Program-made: the position numbers and the translations under genes | Part shown: one piece after another, positions 31,712 through 43,693 of the stretch | How the letters are laid out: each line of letters starts with the position of its first letter | Position numbering within the stretch: the stretch's first letter is position 1 | Notes under the pieces: model-generated | Databases searched by the model: none | Told to the model about the DNA's origin: nothing | Seen by the model: the letters and a program-made list of their open reading frames with translations, nothing else | Origin: Chondrus crispus | Lineage: Eukaryota; Rhodophyta; Florideophyceae; Gigartinales; Gigartinaceae | Direction: 5' to 3' | Assembly (NCBI RefSeq): GCF_000350225.1 | Contig: NW_005178692.1 | Coordinates: 168,930 to 232,929 of the forward strand | DNA length: 64,000 nucleotides

Positions 31712-34700
31712 AGACGGTTACGTACAGGCGGTCGCGTGACCCGTCTTTTCCCACGAACTAGACCCGACCCCGCGTGCTCGCCACGGACACGGGGGTACTG
31801 TCCGATAATACACCCCCGCTACCGGAGGCGAGCACGGGAGCTCCTGTAATGCCGATACAGGAGGGAGCGTACGTCGAGGCCACCGAAGGCCCGACGTTAA
31901 GAGGACAAGACACCGGGACAGCCGACGTCCCGGTGAGGCGTAACGATGGCGACGGGGGCAACGACGACCGAAAAGATTCGGTCGACCCCCTGACTCCCGC
32001 GAGCCCAAGGTCGCCGGAGAAGGGTCCGTGTCGTACGGACTCGAATAATCCGAGGGGCGTCACTGATCCGCGGACGCCCCAAGAAAGGGGGAGAAGGAAA
32101 CGCAAGCGGGGCCAGCACCGAAATCGAAGGCCACGGCGGAACGACCTCACCGATAAGGCCGCCCCGAAGGTTGTCGACGGCGTCATTTGCCTTATGACGT
32201 CGAAGATTTACAACGTCCTCGGCTCGATAGCCACAGAGGGAAATGAATTTGAAACCCGCACGATCGCCGTTGATACGTGCTCGGGGTATAATCTGGTGAG
32301 GAAGGCCCTTCCCCCCGATTGGACGCGTTACGTCGTGCACGACGCACCTCTACCACGATTGGCAGGCGCGAATAGCAGCCCCCTCAAGCTTTCGGCCGTA
32401 GTCCGCCTGGCCGTGCGGTTGAGGAACACGGTGTTCCGAATTCCGTTCGTAGTCGCGGATCAGCTCGCCGTGCCGGTCCTCCTCGGCACGGCCTTCATCG
32501 ATACGCACGTGCGATGTATCGACATCGAAGCTCAACGAATGGAGCTACGCCAAGGCGGTTCCGTCGCCATCGTCGACGGAAAGGGGGAGTCGACTCCCCC
32601 TACCAGGCGACACGGGCGACACACGGGTCGGCCAGACGCACGCGAGGAGGCTCCGCAAGCGATCCGAATCGCCCGCTGGGTTACCATCCCCGCGATGTCA
32701 CAAGCCCGCGTGCGTGTGACAACCGCGGGGAGGGGCCTCGTGTTCCTGGAACCCAAGCCCTCACTCCAACACCGACATGGAGTGAGGCTGACGAATGGCG
32801 TCGCGGAGGTCCTACCGAATCAGACCTTCGACGTCATCGTCGCGAATTTCTCACGACGAGAAAGAAGGCTTCCGAAGCACACCGTCGTGGGATACGCGAA
32901 GCGCAACCCCCTCGCGATCCTCACTCCCGAACGTAAGGTCGCCGAGGGGATCGCGCACGCGCTACACCTGACCGACTTGACCGATCAAGTCGGTGGGGTC
33001 GGAGTTGGCCGATCCAACTCCGACGATGAGACCACCGCCGGGGGCAGGGGGTCGACCTGGACGAACGGTCACCTTTATGCCAACCGAAGGCGAGGGGTAC
33101 TGTACTCCCCCAGCAAAAGGATCCCAAAAAACCACCGATGGATTGGGAAAAAGAGATCGACCTGTCATACATCGACGATGACAAGCTCCGTGGCCACGTA
33201 CTCGAGATGCTCCGTAAACACTCGAGTCTGTGTAGCGGTTCGCTTGGAACGATCTAAGCCACGGAGCACCGCATTCCCCTCGAACCGGGAACGAAACCGA
33301 TTCGTTCTATGCCCTATCAGAAGGGCCCGGCCATGCGCCAAATGGTCGCGAAGGAGGTCAACAAGATGTTGAACGCAGGGGTTATCGAACCCTCGAGCAC
33401 GGAGTGGGCGTCCCGCGTGTTGCTCGTACCAAAGAAAGACGGCTCTCTTCGGTTCTGCGTGGACTACCGGCGTCTCAACGCGAAGACCGCAGCGGATTCG
33501 TATCCGCTGCCACGGATGGACGGCTGCATCGACTCGCTGGGAGATGCAGCCGTCTTCACCAAGTTGGACTGCAATTCCGGTTATTGGCAGATCCCGGTCG
33601 CTCCGGAAGACCGGGTAAGACCACGTTTACGACGCACATGGGCACGTTTCGCCACATGCGCATGCCGTTTGGACTCAAAGGGGCACCGGCCACCTTCCAA
33701 CGTGCGCTCGACATAATACTCTACGGAGTCCGCTGGCAAATATGCCTCGTCTATCTCGACGACGTGATCGTGTTCTCCCGTACGCACGGAGAACACGCGA
33801 GGCATCTCGATACCGTCTTGAGCTTACTGCCGAGTTCCGGTATCTCCCTTAAGCTCAAAAAGTGCAGCTTCTTCCGACCGAAGGTGCAATACCTGGGGCA
33901 CGTCATCTCCCCAGGCAAGTTGAGCGTGGCTGATACGGCGGCCGACGCTTTCAAGACGTTCACGTTCCCGAGGACGTTGACGCAAGTGCGCTCGTTCCTC
34001 GGGGCGTGTAACGTATACCGCCGTTTCGTTAAGGGGTTCGCTAAGATAGCGCGTCCTCTGACCGACATGACGCGCAAGGATTCGGATCCTGACTTCTACA
34101 ACCCCACGGAGCTGCAACTTCAGGCGTTCGAGAACCTTAAGAAGTTCATTAACGCTCCGCCGATCCTCGCGTTGCCCCGGCACGGTCGTCCGTACATGAT
34201 AGACACCGACGCGAGTGCCTACCAACTCGGCTGCACCTTACTTCAGGAGCACGAAGAGCCGAACGACTGGCGCCCCGTGGGGTATTGGTCGTACTCACTG
34301 TCCGATAGTAAGCGCAACTACAACGCTACCGAACGCGAATGCTTCGCCGTAGTGTGGGCCGTCCGCACACTACAGCCGTACGTAGAAGGCACGAAGTTCA
34401 CCGTACGTACGGACCATGACGCCCTCTGATGGCTCATGTCCCTCACCGAGAGTTCCGGAAGACTCACCCGGTGGCGGCTACGTCTGGCTGAATACGATTT
34501 CAACATTCGGTACCGCCCCGGACGCGTGCAACAGTTGCCCGATGCCCTGTCACGACTCGTGTCGCCGAAGGTCGCCGATGACCCTCGCCCCACCGTCGAG
34601 GTGGATGACGACATTCCCACCTTCGACAGGGGTACGACCGTTCGAGACGTATCGAATGAGCTCGCGGACCACGCTTGTACCGCGAGCTGTGATCAGCAGG

Positions 34701-36423
34701 CCGTCTATGTCTTCGTAACGACACGGAACCAAGCCGAAGCCCGAACAAGGCCGCGCGTACGGACGCGCGACGAACCGCGAAGCGACGACGAAGCCCCCGC
34801 TCTCCAAGGACCCAATTCGTTTTGGGAGGAGAACGACGAGTTCGACGCCGCCGACATCCAGCGCGCCGAAGACCCCGAGGCTGGCGCGCTCGACTCCCCG
34901 GTCGCCCCACCGCAGGACGACTTTCCGGCCCCTCTTACGATAGAGGAGATAGCCGAGGAACAACGCGTGGATGACTTCTGCCAAACCGTTTTGGCACGAC
35001 AGTCCGAGTCTCGAGACTCCGCGTTCTTCGACGATCACCAAGGGGTGCTCAAACGGAGACACCCCTTCGATCCTGATACCGTACACGTGGTGGTGCCTCG
35101 GGCGCTCCGCGCTAGGCCCCTTCGCCTGTGCTACAACCCGGCCATCGCGGGGCACCCGGGCCAGAACCGTATGTACTACGCACTTCGACGCGAGTACTAC
35201 TGGCCCCACCTAGCTGCAGACGTGGCAGCCACGGTGCGAGGGTGTCGAACCTGCGCGATGAACCGGTTCAAGCTGAGGAAACATCTCAACCGATTGATAT
35301 TGTTTCCAGCTACCAGGCCCCTCGAGAGCCTCGCGATCGACATCTTGGGGCCGCTCCCCAAGACGAAGACAGGAAAACGGTTCTTGCTCGTGATTACGGA
35401 CCGCTTCAGTATGCTGACGTAAGTCGTTGAGCTCCGCACGATAACCGCATACACCGTCGCAGTTGCGTTCTGCGAATCGAGGGTGTTTAAGTACGGCGTC
35501 CCGCGCACGTTGCTGTCGGATAACGGACCGCAGTTTAACGCCAAGTTCTTCCACAGCACGTGCCGTGTTCTGGGGATTACTAATATGTACACATCGGCGT
35601 ACCATCCCCAGACGAACGGGCAAGTCGAGCGATACAACCGAACGATCGCTGCGATGCTACGCAACTACGTAGGCGAGCATCAAGATGACTGGCACGTGTA
35701 CGTGGGGCCGCTTACGTATGCGTATAACTCCCACGTACACCGCACAACCGGCACGACGCCGTTCGAGCTCGTGCTCAGCAGGCCACCGCCGGAGTTCTCG
35801 CTTCGACGAGCTGACGGTGACGCGCCCCCTGCCGACAGAGGGAACGAACGCGCCGAGTTCCTCAAGACCTTGGACTCGACAATCCAGAAGGCCTACGGGA
35901 GCCTGCGTCGGACGCAGGCTCGCTACAAGCGCGACTTCGATAAGCGCATACGCCGGATCAATTCGCGACTCCATCCTGGAGATTACGTATACCTCAACCC
36001 CACTGATGGGGGGAGGACATCGAACAAGCTCGCGTCACCGGCGGTTGGACCCTACCGTGTCCTCGCGAACGACCGCCGAACCATCACGATCGATCGTGAT
36101 GGGGTCACTGAGCGGGTCTCCGCAGATCGCCGCGTGTACGCGCCACCGCCGACGGACGCGCCACGGGGGAGCACAACAACCCCAGCTGACCTCACCGACA
36201 AGGTCGGAGAGGGAACACAGTACGCTGTCGAGCGACTACTGAAGCACCGAGATATGGAAGACGGAATTATCGAGTTCCTCATCAAGTGGGCGGATTACGA
36301 CACGCCCACCTGAACTGCGCGAACTCACGTCCCGGAGGAGTTGGTGTCTCCCTACGCCCAACGCCTCCGGAGACGCACCGGCATGGACCTCAACTCAAAC
36401 GTGAACGCGGACGTTCACGCTTG
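31712..36423 (+). pseudogene. G1 Pol, broken
   Basis: Protease, RT, RNase H, integrase and chromodomain segments appear in the same order as in G3 but in several frames. Lesions include single-base losses near 31744, 33048 and 33615 (inside RT), TAA at 33255-33257, TGA at 34427-34429, TAA at 35420-35422 and TGA at 36311-36313. The RT box YLDD is present around 33750, and the integrase DNGPQ and VERYNR motifs near 35520-35640. Confidence 0.9.
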
Positions 36424-38067
36424 AGGAGGGGGCCCTCAACCGCTCCTTCGCGGATTAAAACGTCAGGCTGCACGAGCAGACCGGAAAGAGAGGCGTGGAA
36501 GGACAGCTGCCCTCATCGGAGGGTCACGCGATCGGACGACGCCCGACGTCAAGACGTATTGACGGACAGAGCCAGTGCCAGAGGGCGCGACGACGCCGGT
36601 ACGCAGCCACAAGTCAAGCCAACGAACAGCTTCCGATGTCGCCGACAAGACGCGGGAGCGAAGACAGCACGTACTGTCTTACGAAAACAAGACGAAAACA
36701 AGTCCTCTCGGATGATGAGGAGAGACCCTGACGAGACCACATAGTCGATCGCCGCGGAAGCCACTTCCCCATTTCGGTAATGGGTACACGGCTCTTCGCA
36801 CCCGTGTGAGACGGTAGGCCGTTTCGGGAAGCGGAGAGACCACGGCCTCCCTACTACAAAAATAAGAGAGCCCTGAGTGGCAGCAAGAGCCAGAAGTAGA
36901 GACGCGTTGATTTTCCCGGCGTGAATCGTATGCAAGGGACGACCACCGACACGCAATTATTACGCCCGCACAGGCCCTTTTCACAAACGCGGCCGAACAC
37001 CGAAGTTGGCGCAAAGCGGACGGCCCACGCTGAGAGGGCACCATCGCATGCGTACGTGATACACGGAAGACTTGGCATCCTCTGAACCCCGACGCCGCGG
37101 GCCCTAGGAAAAAAATGGGTCAGCAGAAGTACGTGCGGGCAGCCGAGATGGTGCACACCGGGCGAAGACGCTACCCCCGATCCCCAGGTCGACGGGGCCG
37201 TTCCCACCACCTCCGTACCACCCCGACGTCTGTGAACACGCACGAAACGCGACGCGGAGGAGAGGAGTTGGGAGATCGTGGTTTAAGCGAGCGGGCGTGG
37301 TGCGTTCGAGAATACCGGGAGGGTCGCCTCCAAGGCTCAGGGCCAGTGTGTACGCGAACGCGCGGATCGCAGAAAATAATGCGCGAGAAGCAAGGGAACG
37401 CGTACCCATGCTCAATGTACGGACCAAGTGGGGACGTGGCAGACGAACTCTGATGCGCAACTGTTACCTCACCGCGGGCTCCTTTCATAACCCCCGCACT
37501 CTAAAACTGCGAAAATTGGGAAAATGACAAAACGTTGCCACTAAAATGGGTGGCATGACCGCCGTCGGTCAGTACAGTGCCTCACCGTCGGAAAATTCGC
37601 CACAGTCGCCTTCTAAAAATGCAAGAAAAATATGGAGGAGAAAAGGTAGCCCTACAGTCAAACAATCCAAGCTGCACGTGCGCGCGCATGCAGCACATGT
37701 ACTGTACGACACGCATGTACTTACATCATAAGACCCGCAGCCCGCCGCTCATGCCATCACCAAGTCACCACCGCCGCCTTCCGAAACATTTAGGCAAAAA
37801 GGAGAGAATAGGGGAGGGGTGGCTACAGTGCACCGGTGGACATGTGCATTGCTGGAAAGTCGAGGCAAGCTTGATTTCTTACACCGATGCCGCCGCCGTC
37901 TGAAACTTTGAAAAAAGGAAGGAGTAAGCCTGGGACACGTGCATTGCTGGACTATCGCAGTATGTCCGGCGGGCTGGCACGCGACGACGGAAACAGCCAA
38001 GCGAAATGAGGCCACCCCACCCGAATGCGCCTTGATGAGGACACCGCCGCAGTGCCGACAAGCCCAT
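36424..38067 (+). other. G1 3' region after pol, truncated
   Basis: It begins like the regions after pol in G2 and G3 (GGGGGCCCTCAACCG) and has patchy similarity to G3, for example catcaccaagtcacc near 37754. No convincing ORF is present. It is cut at 38067 by the G2 LTR. Confidence 0.6.
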
Positions 38068-38687
38068 TGTAGCATAAACACCCCTAAACGGATAGGGGTG
38101 TATGCTTAGTCCTGGAAGACCCGTACGTACGAGAAGACGGGGGAAGTCGGACCAGCTAACGAAACCGGAGCACGGGCCCGGGTAGCGTGGTAGAGCGGGA
38201 TCGGGGGGAGGACGCGCACACGCGCGGGCCGATCTACGCCTCGACGCCCCGGAGCAGCGCTGGGTTACGTTCCAGCGCTGACGGGCGGAGGTGGATCTAG
38301 GCTCGCTCGCGTGCTCGCGCGTCCTCTACCCGCGCTCGGTCTCGCCTTAGGGTAGCTAACGGAAGCTTCCTTAGGATAAGCTGGCAGTCAGACCTAGGCG
38401 GTAGGTCGTGGACAAGTCCGTGCTTGTCCCCTTCGCCGCCGCCGGTCCGCTCCGTTATTTAATATACAATTAGTCTATCGTAACTTAGTACAGTACGTAC
38501 TGTACTATGCGGTACTACAGTAGTCGGCACTGTCAGCGGACAGGGCTGACTGTATACGCGTCGTACACGTATGGTACACGTGGGGGCGCGTGCGCCCCTA
38601 CACGTGTGGTACAGGCCCTCTGTAAGGTCCGTACCTTACAGAGCCGGATCCAATTTCTAATCTAATCCTTTTGGTAGTTATACTACA
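38068..38687 (-). repeat. 3' LTR of G2
   Basis: TGTAGCATAAAC...GTTATACTACA, 620 bp. It contains the perfect palindrome tagtacagtac/gtactgtacta (38486-38507), a TATA-like box (38456-38468, minus) and a hairpin ctctgtaaggt/accttacagag near the right end. Confidence 0.95.
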
Positions 38688-38699
38688 CCACCCGCCCTT
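38688..38699 (-). other. Polypurine tract of G2
   Basis: AAGGGCGGGTGG on the minus strand abuts the 3' LTR, the expected place for plus-strand priming. Confidence 0.65.
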
Positions 38700-38704
38700 C
38701 AAGC

Positions 38705-41341
38705 GTGGACGTCCACGTCCACACGTGCTTGACGGGAGTGGAAATGCCCGAGCTTGTAGATATCACGCGCCTTCCTCTTAGCCCTCACGACCGCGTCCAG
38801 TGGTCCTTATCCTCTTCATCGCGACGCGCGGTCGTGCGCTTGCTAACCGATCGTCTCTCCCTATCTGCCTTGCGCCTCTCCCCTTGGGCCCCGCGATCAG
38901 ACGGCTTCCTCCGCTTGGAGTTCCCGTTCCGCGTGGCGGTTTCACCGCCTCTCCGCGCTGCTTTCGTCGCGACGTCCATTGATCTCTCCGTCATGTCGGA
39001 TCCGCTGACGTCGGTGCCTGTCATTCACCGTCCTTTGCCGGACGGTGGCACCGACCCCCGTTCTTCCGCCCCGGCCACCACGAATACGTACCCGATTGCC
39101 GAGGTCGCGCCGAGAGGCGGGCGTCCTCCGAATCATGCTGCGCCTACTGTACGCGCGGCGACGTCCCTGCCTCCGTTCCAACAGGGGCGCCGCTCCCGCG
39201 AATCCACATTGTCCGCGGAGCTGGGTGTCGTTGCCCTCGCTGCCCCCGTGATCACGCCACAGTCCGACCCGCCCGTCGAGGGTGCTGTTCGCCGCGGAGG
39301 TCCGAGGGACGCGGTCGGAGGCGTCGAGCGGGCCTGGCACGAGTCAGGCCCCGTTGGGGGTGAGCAGCCTCGCGAAGCATCGGCGTCGGTACGCGGGAGT
39401 GAGGCGTACAGGGCGGTCCCGGGCTCTTACGGGGCTTGTGGGAGTTGTCGGCGTCCTGGGGCTCTTCCCGAGTCGACTCGGGATAGTGGTGGCCTCGATC
39501 AAGAGGCCGCAGCAACCACTACGTTGTGGTTAGGTGTGCCGCTCGAGCGGTCGACGCCTCTACCTCTCAGCCGTCTGAGGTATGCGTGGCGTCGTCACGC
39601 CCGGTCCGGAATCACCGTCGGCGACATCCTCTCGATGACGCAAGTTCGTCCCGACTTGTTACGTATTCGCACAATATACGAGGAGGGACTGGCCGACGAG
39701 GCCTCGCTCGCCTTGGCACGTTTGCTGGGCGAGGGGAGCGGCGCTCCATATCAGCTACCGGACGAGATTCCGAGTGATCGGACGTTCGCGTACAGTTTAG
39801 GGGAGGTGGAATACGTCGACCGCATGGCGGTGTACTTGTTCCACCCCGGCCCCCGTGCGCCTCGACGATTTGTCCTTGCCGAAGTGCCGGGGTTGTACGT
39901 GAGCCCCCGGCCGTATGCATACTCTAAGACCCGGGCGGCTCTGCAGAAGTCCGCCTGTTCGTTAATGCGGCTGCATTCCATCGCCGTGGCTCCGCATGAC
40001 TGGTCGGCTTATCGTCAGGCGGGGGAGGAAGATGGTCGCGTCCTCCAGTCGGCCTCGTTCGAGCGAGGCTTATCGAAGAGCGACTTCCCAGGATTACCGG
40101 AAACGATTCTGGACGCTTTCCCGTCCCTGGGAGTACACGTGTTACTCCCATTCGCTCTAAAACACTTCGGGTTCGCTTGTGAGGACCCCCAACATCCCGC
40201 ACGCGATGACCTCCTCAATAACGTTGAGCGGGAGTGGGCTTGGTCCGTTGGAAACGCATTCGTAAACGAGATCTCCATCAACGGAAGAGTCTTCGTACAG
40301 CCCGGTGCGGTGCTGTCCTTCCTCGGGAGGGTCGTTCCGGGGCTCCCCGACGTACCGTTGCACCCGCTCGAGCAGGGCACACAGCACGTGCCGTGGTCTT
40401 ATTCCTTCGTGCTCGACGTGATGCACCGGTCCCTCGACAAGGCAGAGTGCCATCAACGCTCTTGGACAGATTACACTACCGGAATCCGAAGCGTGTTCCT
40501 GGCGTACGACGTGCGTGCAGACACTTTCGGGGCCCGCCCCAATCAATCCGGCGGTGGCCACACCCGTGGTGGCGGCGTGGGATCCGCGGCTCGGGAAGCC
40601 CGGAGGAAGCGATATAGGGACCTTGATAGCGAGACTCGGGTGACTCCGTTCGGTGGGTCGAATCCTTTTCGCACTCCGCTCACGTCCGACGCAAATTACG
40701 GTGCTACGACGGGGTCCATTGCGCCGCCTCTTCCTCCTCTGAGCACAACCGGAGGGCCCTTCGCAAGGGAAGGTCCCGTCCAGCACCTCACCTTAACGCC
40801 GGAGGAAGTCAGGGCCGTTCCTGACCTTGCTCGGGCGTTGGGGAGCTCGACAGGCCGTACGTGGCGGGTCGATGGATTGCTCGGCACTTTGGCAGCGTGG
40901 TACTTGGCTCGTAGTGCCGAGGCGCGTCGCCTTGTATCGGAACGGGCTGCCCTCTCCTCGCAGCTACAGCGGGCGCAGAGCGAACTGGAGGGTCTACGTA
41001 CGACCTCCCTTAACCAAGCCAGCTGCCTGGAACGCGCCAGTGCGGAGCGGGATCGGTACCGACGTGAGCGTGACGAGCTCCGGTCCCTCCGCGTGGGCTC
41101 GTCTTCTCATCCTCCGCCGACCTCGGCGCCGCGTCAGCCTCTCCGAGACCCCTATGAAGGCGTGGGGTACGTCCCCCCTTCCGACCCGACGGGGCCGGAA
41201 CGTCCTTGGTCCCGTCAACGTGAAGTGGCTATGCCACCCTTGGACGAGGTGGAAACGGAGCTGCCTTGCCATCCGAGTTACTGTCCCCAGCGTGATTACG
41301 TTCGGGGGCCAGGGGCTCCTCCTGGCGGTACGAGCCGCTAG
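38705..41341 (+). CDS. Antisense ORF of G2, 878 aa, unknown function
   Basis: It runs opposite to gag-pol and begins 18 bp inside the 3' LTR edge. The Met at codon 97 (38993) aligns with Met 88 of the G3 copy and may be the real start. Residues about 275-601 form a core that aligns without gaps to the G3 protein; by eye 139 of the first 180 positions are identical. Core strings are WLGVPLERS, LPDEIPSDRTFAYS and LLPFALKHFGFAC. Before it the protein is Pro/Ser/Arg-rich and poorly conserved. Residues about 722-796 look like a coiled coil (LSSQLQRAQSELEGLRTT). I see no signal peptide, catalytic motif or retroviral Env feature. It resembles in position the antisense genes of some plant gypsy elements; homology to those is not claimed. 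Confidence 0.8.
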   Translation: MDVHVHTCLTGVEMPELVDITRLPLSPHDRVQWSLSSSSRRAVVRLLTDRLSLSALRLSPWAPRSDGFLRLEFPFRVAVSPPLRAAFVATSIDLSVMSDPLTSVPVIHRPLPDGGTDPRSSAPATTNTYPIAEVAPRGGRPPNHAAPTVRAATSLPPFQQGRRSRESTLSAELGVVALAAPVITPQSDPPVEGAVRRGGPRDAVGGVERAWHESGPVGGEQPREASASVRGSEAYRAVPGSYGACGSCRRPGALPESTRDSGGLDQEAAATTTLWLGVPLERSTPLPLSRLRYAWRRHARSGITVGDILSMTQVRPDLLRIRTIYEEGLADEASLALARLLGEGSGAPYQLPDEIPSDRTFAYSLGEVEYVDRMAVYLFHPGPRAPRRFVLAEVPGLYVSPRPYAYSKTRAALQKSACSLMRLHSIAVAPHDWSAYRQAGEEDGRVLQSASFERGLSKSDFPGLPETILDAFPSLGVHVLLPFALKHFGFACEDPQHPARDDLLNNVEREWAWSVGNAFVNEISINGRVFVQPGAVLSFLGRVVPGLPDVPLHPLEQGTQHVPWSYSFVLDVMHRSLDKAECHQRSWTDYTTGIRSVFLAYDVRADTFGARPNQSGGGHTRGGGVGSAAREARRKRYRDLDSETRVTPFGGSNPFRTPLTSDANYGATTGSIAPPLPPLSTTGGPFAREGPVQHLTLTPEEVRAVPDLARALGSSTGRTWRVDGLLGTLAAWYLARSAEARRLVSERAALSSQLQRAQSELEGLRTTSLNQASCLERASAERDRYRRERDELRSLRVGSSSHPPPTSAPRQPLRDPYEGVGYVPPSDPTGPERPWSRQREVAMPPLDEVETELPCHPSYCPQRDYVRGPGAPPGGTSR

Positions 41342-43693
41342 TCTAACGCCGTCCTTCGTCGCGCGGTGCTTCTGCCTTTCTGATCGTTCCAATCTCCGTA
41401 AAGCCGCTAGGGCAACTTCTATACTCGTCCGCTTTGCTTTCCGTACGGCGGTCCTCTGGGGGTTTGGAGGACTCCGGCTCACGTGAGCAGGGCGTCCTCC
41501 AGCGTCTGATTCAGCTACACGCGGGCTGCTCCGGGGCATGCGTGGCTCACCGATCGAGGCGCTCTCTGCGGAGTGGTGGCGTCCGAACCACTCGACGGGG
41601 AGGGAGGTGGTAGAGGGTACAGTGCCCGTTTCCCCCCGTGCGTCCGTCGTGCCAGGCCGTGGCGCTCGCCACACCCGGGGCATGTGTGTATTGTCCGCGT
41701 CACGTGCCCGTGCGCGTGACCGGGAGCGACGGGGAGGCGAGCCATTCCGCCTTTTGCATTGCTGTCGCGTGGGAGCCCGCGCCGTTTGGTGTCGGTGGGA
41801 TAGGTTGGTCGTCCAACCCCTCAGGTGGCAGGGACCACTCCATACCCCTTGACGCTTCTACTACCGACCTCGACGCTCTCCAATCCGCCCTGGGTGGTGT
41901 CTGGTGCCCTGCTACGGCGGCATGCCGCGCGTGGTGACCTCGTCGTCTCGTGCAACGCCTCACATCGCGGAGGGGGACGGATGCATCCGGTCCATGGCCC
42001 CCCTCAGCGGTGTTCTTGCCGCCACTTGGGCAATCCGTATGGTCGGCTACCGTACGCCGGCCCCGGTGCTTTCGGGTATGTGGCATACGTTTGCCGCCCG
42101 TTGTCCATATCCCTCGGACGCGTCTGCGGTCGCGCCTTACACTATTGTTTGGTAGTGACCGGGGACGCACCGACCCCTTTCCTTCTCGTCCTCGCGCACG
42201 GCGGGGGCGTTGGGCCCTCGCACCTTCGCGTAGGGGACATTCCCGTCGGCGCGCCAGCTTGGGGACAGCACGAGTAGAGGACGTCGTCCTCTTCTGACCA
42301 TGTTCCATGCTGCATTGAGGGGGGTCGCGTTCACCCTGCGGAGTTGCACCTCCTTCCTCCGGTCGTACGGAGCGAAGCAGGGTGCTTCACGTGTAGGGGG
42401 AGCGGGACGTCCTCCCTAGCACCTTTCCGTCTTCAGTCCAGCCTCTGTATCGTGGGGCAGGGAGCGAGTCCGTATGTGCTCCCCTTCTCGCCCAGACACC
42501 ACCCATGCCTTCCGTTCGTGGGGCCGGGGGTTTCGGTTCGTTCTGCCCCAAGCCCTGTTGCTCCTCTTCGTGCGGTTGTCTTTCTCGATCGCGTCCTTCC
42601 CCGACCACGTTGCATCCCTCTGGCCCTCGTGGTGGACCGCGCACTCCGAGTGCGGGCGGTGCTCTGTGCCTTTCGGGGGGGGAGCGGGGGAGGCTCCCGC
42701 TTACTTTGTCGATTGAGGGAGTGAGTGGGGAGGTCCCCGTGAAGTCGGAGCTCGCGAATCATTACTCATGCGTTTGTGCGTAGTTGCGTTGGCTCGCCGG
42801 CCACTCCCACGGAATCCTCCTGTCCCTCGCATCCCGGACCTCCGCTTCGCGCGTCAGTCTCTCGCCTTCGGGGGCAGGAACCGGTGCGTTCTCTCGCTGG
42901 TCGCTTTGCGTGTGGCTTTCGACGCATGCCTCGGGCGGCATACCGAGGGGGTAATGCACCTGTTTGCAACCGTACGCGTTTTCAGCGTTGCTGACTTGTG
43001 TTAGTGGCGTGCCGCCCGGGCAAGTCGTGTGGACGCTCGGCACGTGTCCACGTCCAAGGAGGGGCTAATTTTTCTGATATATTTTGGGCGTGCGGTGGCG
43101 GATTGACGCCAGGGCCCGTGCTCACTGTCGTGCGCGTGAGCGGCGTGCTGTGCCCTTCAGCGCTTATTTTCTTCCCGTTTTTTTCAACGCGCGCACGGTC
43201 TCCGTGTACGGGCATACTACAGTGGTCGTGACTTGCAGTTTGGTTGCGGCGCGCCCTACCGTGGTGGTCTTGTGTGTATATGGGCACAGGTTCCGACCAT
43301 TGCATGTGCTGGGGGGGGGGAGGTTCCCGTTCCGCCCCTCAGCTCGAAAGGGCGTGATTGGCTTCCCCGCGAATTGTCTCGTCCGGCTCGGGTGTCGTGA
43401 TTCCGACAGGGGTCTCTCCTCTTCCAGACAGTCCGTACCGTCCGGTTCCTTCGCCTGGCTGTTCGTGGCGCGATCCGTACTGCGTTTTCGGATGCCAGCA
43501 GCTGGTATGAAGTCGTATCCCCGGATCTTCGTTGCCACATACGTTTTGACTTTTGGCTATGGCCCAAGTTTGTCAGCGATCATACGTGGGTCTGTTCCTT
43601 CTTACGCCGCCCTGTCTCCAACTGCGCGAGACTGATATAACCGTAACGAAACGGTTGATTTTAGCCGTAACGGAACGGTTGAGGGCCCCTTCC
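41342..43693 (-). other. Non-coding region between pol and the antisense ORF in G2
   Basis: Many short overlapping ORFs with no domain. Next to the pol stop lie two tandem hairpins of the form AACCGT-N6-ACGGTT (about 43639-43682). This is where the two convergent transcripts would end. Confidence 0.6.

Larger units (their letters stand above)
28362..38067 (+). mobile_element. Gypsy G1: decayed 5' portion of a large Ty3/gypsy element
   Basis: It contains a 700-bp 5' LTR, primer-binding site, gag, pol and 1.6 kb of 3' region, then stops abruptly at the G2 LTR. Compared with G3 it is very similar but carries many stops and shifts. No 3' LTR and no antisense ORF of this copy are in the window. 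Confidence 0.9.

Noticed and set aside
28362..36423. RIP-like or deamination pattern in the stops of G1
   Set aside because: Some stops are C-to-T or G-to-A changes relative to G3 (TGG to TGA, CGA to TGA, CAA to TAA), but others are G-to-T or base losses. Too few sites and no strong bias.
38705..41341. Antisense ORF as a retroviral-type envelope gene
   Set aside because: It is on the wrong strand for an env, with no signal peptide, transmembrane anchor or furin-like site conserved between the two copies.
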